A stretch of 63,523 nucleotides of DNA, taken from Paraphysomonas bandaiensis. Its lineage: Eukaryota; Chrysophyceae. Every line of letters starts with the position of its first letter. The first letter of the stretch is position 1. The stretch is from the NCBI GenBank assembly GCA_965644295.1, contig CBFFRP010000505.1, forward strand, positions 1 to 63,523. The letters are read 5' to 3'. The translations under genes were made by a program, and so were the position numbers. Under the pieces are notes generated by a model. The model ran no database searches and was not told the origin of the DNA. It saw only the letters and a list, made by a program, of their open reading frames with translations. Positions 59,934 to 63,523 of this stretch are shown piece after piece.

Positions 59934-60780
59934 CGCGCCGCCACACATTCCTGAACTTCGAGATGTCCCCGGAATAAGAAGAGCCAAAGGAAAGAAAGCA
60001 CGGAACCCAACGCCCGTCCCCACGCAAAAACAGCCTGCCCGTACAGCCCGCACCACGAGCTCTTACGCAGAAGACCCCGACGAAGTCCAAACGCACGCCA
60101 TATACCGCCCGCGGGCCACTTTCAACACACTACTCCAAACGGCCCACCCACCCCTCCCACTCACCTGGGACCCAACGCTTCGATACAAGGTACTAATGGG
60201 CACGGCAGACACAGTTACCAAAGGGAACGCCCTGTACGCGGGAGAGCCAATCCCTGCCCATACCATTATTTCTGAGTACACTGGACACCGCCTACCCATC
60301 GCAGAAGCCAGGTCCACCGGTTACATTTCCGACTACCTTGTGCAAGACGCGAAAGGTACATTTGCGATAGACGCAAGGGATAAACGAAGCAAAAGCATAC
60401 TATGCGCAGCGGGGTACATAAATGATCCATTACAGGCCAGGGCGGCTAATGTAGAATTCCACACGAAAAATAACAAAATCTACATCAGAACCACACGGAA
60501 CATTGCAGCTCACGAGGAACTACTTGTACACTACGGGTACAGATACTGGCAAGACCCCAAGTGGCCGCTTGAGATCTTATTACAAGCGAGAGAGGCATAT
60601 GCTGACGACGTTGAATTCAATCACATGCACAGGCAACACCCAAGTCCCCAGAGCCGGACCACAGCCTGGCGTCATGTACCACGACCTTCACATTCTCCAC
60701 ATGGAACGTCAACGGTAACCCCTCCAACAACCCAGGAAAAATCGAAGCTATCCTACACTACATACGCACACACCACATAG
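59793..60780 (+). pseudogene. Second copy of ORF1 end with SET-like 2
   Basis: Repeats the C-terminal part of ORF1 (SET-like domain at about 60193-60553) without the preceding OTU-like domain. A frame with Met at 59737 is created by endonuclease sequence read out of phase before the junction; it could yield a ~347-residue SET-only protein if transcribed, but this is incidental to the duplication. Confidence 0.75.
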
Positions 60781-61970
60781 ACTGTCTTTACCTGCTCGAC
60801 GTCCGCCTGTCACAAAACCAGGCACTATACCTTGCTGACTACATCCAGGACCAGATTCCAGGGGCTCTTATCTGCAACTTTCTCAACTCGACGCGGAAAC
60901 AGGGCCCCAACGATCCGCACATGGGAGGAACTATTGCAGTGATCAGCGAAGCGTGGAAAGGAAGAGTCCGCCACACAGGCTCCGACTGCACTGGATTAGG
61001 GCTCATCTCTCGAATCGAATTTCACACCGGCAGACCTAACAGAGAAGAGAGATTCACTACCATAGGAGTGTACCTCCCCCCCAAGCCTGCGACCGATGGA
61101 CCCTGCACACTGTGGACATCACTAAAAGCCTTCGGCAAGAATGCTCACAGGAACGGCGCCACGGGACCCTACGACATACTCACGAACATCCTATCCAAAT
61201 GGATCACCAAAGCCAGGGCAAACAACCACACAGTACTAGTTGGCGGAGATTTCAACGCCACCCTCGAGGGACAAACAGGTAAAAGGGACCTCAGAGGTTT
61301 AGCAAGATCCCTGCAGCTTACAGCCCCTCTCATACAAACCCTTGACCAGGAGGCACCATACCACACCTTTTACTGGAAAGACCGCGGCATCTCCAGAATA
61401 GACCATATACTACATTCTCCCCTTCCCACACACTTTCATAACGCTAGAAATGGATGCCACACATCTGATGCCATCACTGCTGCACCATTTGATCACAGAC
61501 CGGTCTGGATCCAGATCGATATTAGCGGTACAGGCCCAACCCTTCCCAAGGAACGGCACCGTCAGATTCCTCCACGGCTCAACATCAACCCTGCTGACCA
61601 CGACATGGTAGAAGAATTCCAGACCCACCTACACAACCACCACCACAAATTATCCACGCTCCCCACGCACCCCCACCCCGCAGAAAACGCAGCCATAAAA
61701 CTGGCGCTCCTCCATCGTATCACAATAGAAGCGGCCCACGATACCCGTCACGCGGACAGAACCAAGAAAAACGGCATCCATGCAAAATGCCAACGGAAAC
61801 GATCCCGGTTCAAGGATGGCTTCTCCGCCGAAATGAGAGTCCTACAAATGGCACTCCACCTGATCGTATATCTCAAACGAAAGCTCTTTACCAGATCCGG
61901 CCACCTACACCCCCGTGTCACCGATGCATACTTATACAGCATCGTCCGGAGAGGAATCTGCAGATGGGAG
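59793..61970 (+). repeat. 2178-bp tandem unit, copy 2
   Basis: Apparently identical to copy 3 wherever compared, and to copy 1 apart from nothing noticed. Unit length is a multiple of three, so both frames recur in phase. Confidence 0.95.
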
Positions 61971-62111
61971 CACACCCTGGCCGCCGACACCAACAAACTG
62001 CACGACGACCAACCTCCCCCGGAGGGGTCCCCACGTCTCCACATCCTTGACGTCACCCGGAGACCACTCTCAACACCGCACGTACACGACAGCGGGCGCT
62101 CCCCCATCTGA
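60615..62111 (+). pseudogene. Second copy of EEP endonuclease, chimeric end
   Basis: Same as 58437-59933 shifted by 2178: all EEP motifs present, first in-frame Met at 60921, frame lost after the junction at 61971. Confidence 0.8.
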
Positions 62112-62958
62112 CGCGCCGCCACACATTCCTGAACTTCGAGATGTCCCCGGAATAAGAAGAGCCAAAGGAAAGAAAGCACGGAACCCAACGCCCGTCCCCA
62201 CGCAAAAACAGCCTGCCCGTACAGCCCGCACCACGAGCTCTTACGCAGAAGACCCCGACGAAGTCCAAACGCACGCCATATACCGCCCGCGGGCCACTTT
62301 CAACACACTACTCCAAACGGCCCACCCACCCCTCCCACTCACCTGGGACCCAACGCTTCGATACAAGGTACTAATGGGCACGGCAGACACAGTTACCAAA
62401 GGGAACGCCCTGTACGCGGGAGAGCCAATCCCTGCCCATACCATTATTTCTGAGTACACTGGACACCGCCTACCCATCGCAGAAGCCAGGTCCACCGGTT
62501 ACATTTCCGACTACCTTGTGCAAGACGCGAAAGGTACATTTGCGATAGACGCAAGGGATAAACGAAGCAAAAGCATACTATGCGCAGCGGGGTACATAAA
62601 TGATCCATTACAGGCCAGGGCGGCTAATGTAGAATTCCACACGAAAAATAACAAAATCTACATCAGAACCACACGGAACATTGCAGCTCACGAGGAACTA
62701 CTTGTACACTACGGGTACAGATACTGGCAAGACCCCAAGTGGCCGCTTGAGATCTTATTACAAGCGAGAGAGGCATATGCTGACGACGTTGAATTCAATC
62801 ACATGCACAGGCAACACCCAAGTCCCCAGAGCCGGACCACAGCCTGGCGTCATGTACCACGACCTTCACATTCTCCACATGGAACGTCAACGGTAACCCC
62901 TCCAACAACCCAGGAAAAATCGAAGCTATCCTACACTACATACGCACACACCACATAG
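61971..62958 (+). pseudogene. Third copy of ORF1 end with SET-like 2
   Basis: As 59793-60780; SET-like motifs at about 62371-62731. The frame with Met at 61915 repeats the chimeric start. Confidence 0.75.
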
Positions 62959-63523
62959 ACTGTCTTTACCTGCTCGACGTCCGCCTGTCACAAAACCAGG
63001 CACTATACCTTGCTGACTACATCCAGGACCAGATTCCAGGGGCTCTTATCTGCAACTTTCTCAACTCGACGCGGAAACAGGGCCCCAACGATCCGCACAT
63101 GGGAGGAACTATTGCAGTGATCAGCGAAGCGTGGAAAGGAAGAGTCCGCCACACAGGCTCCGACTGCACTGGATTAGGGCTCATCTCTCGAATCGAATTT
63201 CACACCGGCAGACCTAACAGAGAAGAGAGATTCACTACCATAGGAGTGTACCTCCCCCCCAAGCCTGCGACCGATGGACCCTGCACACTGTGGACATCAC
63301 TAAAAGCCTTCGGCAAGAATGCTCACAGGAACGGCGCCACGGGACCCTACGACATACTCACGAACATCCTATCCAAATGGATCACCAAAGCCAGGGCAAA
63401 CAACCACACAGTACTAGTTGGCGGAGATTTCAACGCCACCCTCGAGGGACAAACAGGTAAAAGGGACCTCAGAGGTTTAGCAAGATCCCTGCAGCTTACA
63501 GCCCCTCTCATACAAACCCTTGA
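62793..63523 (+). pseudogene. Third copy of EEP endonuclease (partial)
   Basis: Frame open from 62793 to the window end; TWNVNG at about 62879, VGGDFNATL at 63417. The remainder is outside the window, so it is unknown whether this copy continues into RT. Confidence 0.78.

Larger units (their letters stand above)
54910..63523 (+). mobile_element. Non-LTR retrotransposon N4, right half (ends in a tandem duplication, runs off window)
   Basis: Resumes ORF1 exactly where 19951 left it and continues through OTU-like 1, the central region, OTU-like 2, SET-like 2 and into the endonuclease of ORF2. From 57615 it becomes a 2178-bp tandem repeat. The RT part is not reached inside the window. Confidence 0.92.
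61971..63523 (+). repeat. 2178-bp tandem unit, copy 3 (cut by window edge)
   Basis: Third unit, at least 1553 bp present. The true copy number is unknown. Confidence 0.95.

Noticed and set aside
59737-60780. Independent 347-residue SET protein gene
   Set aside because: Its first ~19 residues are endonuclease sequence read out of frame before a tandem junction; it repeats identically 2178 bp later and has no promoter evidence.

Overview
The window is eukaryotic repeat DNA. Every long reading frame I can interpret belongs to a mobile element, and I see no host single-copy gene, rRNA, tRNA or CRISPR array. Evidence for a eukaryote: LTR retrotransposons with a Ty3/gypsy-type pol, non-LTR retrotransposons with EEP endonuclease, RT and RNase H, SET and OTU-like domains, and a 27-kb satellite. 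I cannot name the species. The standard genetic code fits. The non-LTR elements are C-rich on their sense strand and stand out from the AT-rich DNA around them.

Layout. 1-3003: right part of a Ty3-like LTR element (copy 1, minus strand), inserted into ORF1 of a non-LTR element (N1, 3004-4860, minus). 4860-6305 and 9710-13300: AT-rich non-coding DNA, into which a 5'-truncated non-LTR copy (N2, 6306-9698, minus) inserted with a visible target-site duplication. 13300-18583: a third non-LTR copy (N3, plus), 5'-truncated, with two in-frame stops and a frameshift. 18590-19100: relic of a diverged relative of the LTR element. 19301-19951 and 54910-63523: two halves of a fourth non-LTR copy (N4, plus). 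Its right half ends in a 2178-bp tandem array of SET plus endonuclease sequence that runs off the window.

The two halves of N4 are separated by one insertion, 19952-54909 (34,958 bp). It has inverted terminal repeats and an exact 3-bp target duplication (CTC). Almost all of its interior is a satellite array (20382-47246) built from alternating A and B units of about 111 bp in changing higher-order blocks. A complete, very young LTR element (copy 2, 47247-54061, 4-bp target duplication CACG) sits at the array's right edge. The stratigraphy is therefore: N4 landed first, then the satellite-carrying TIR element, then the LTR element.

The LTR element (6815 bp, LTR 462 bp) encodes Gag, an in-frame UGA, then Pol in the order protease, RT, RNase H, integrase, GPY/F, chromodomain-like module, plus an extra C-terminal domain. 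The non-LTR family combines two SET-like and two OTU-like domains (SET1-OTU1 ... OTU2-SET2) with EEP, RT and RNase H. The most novel items are the satellite bounded by transposon ends and the paired SET/OTU retrotransposon.
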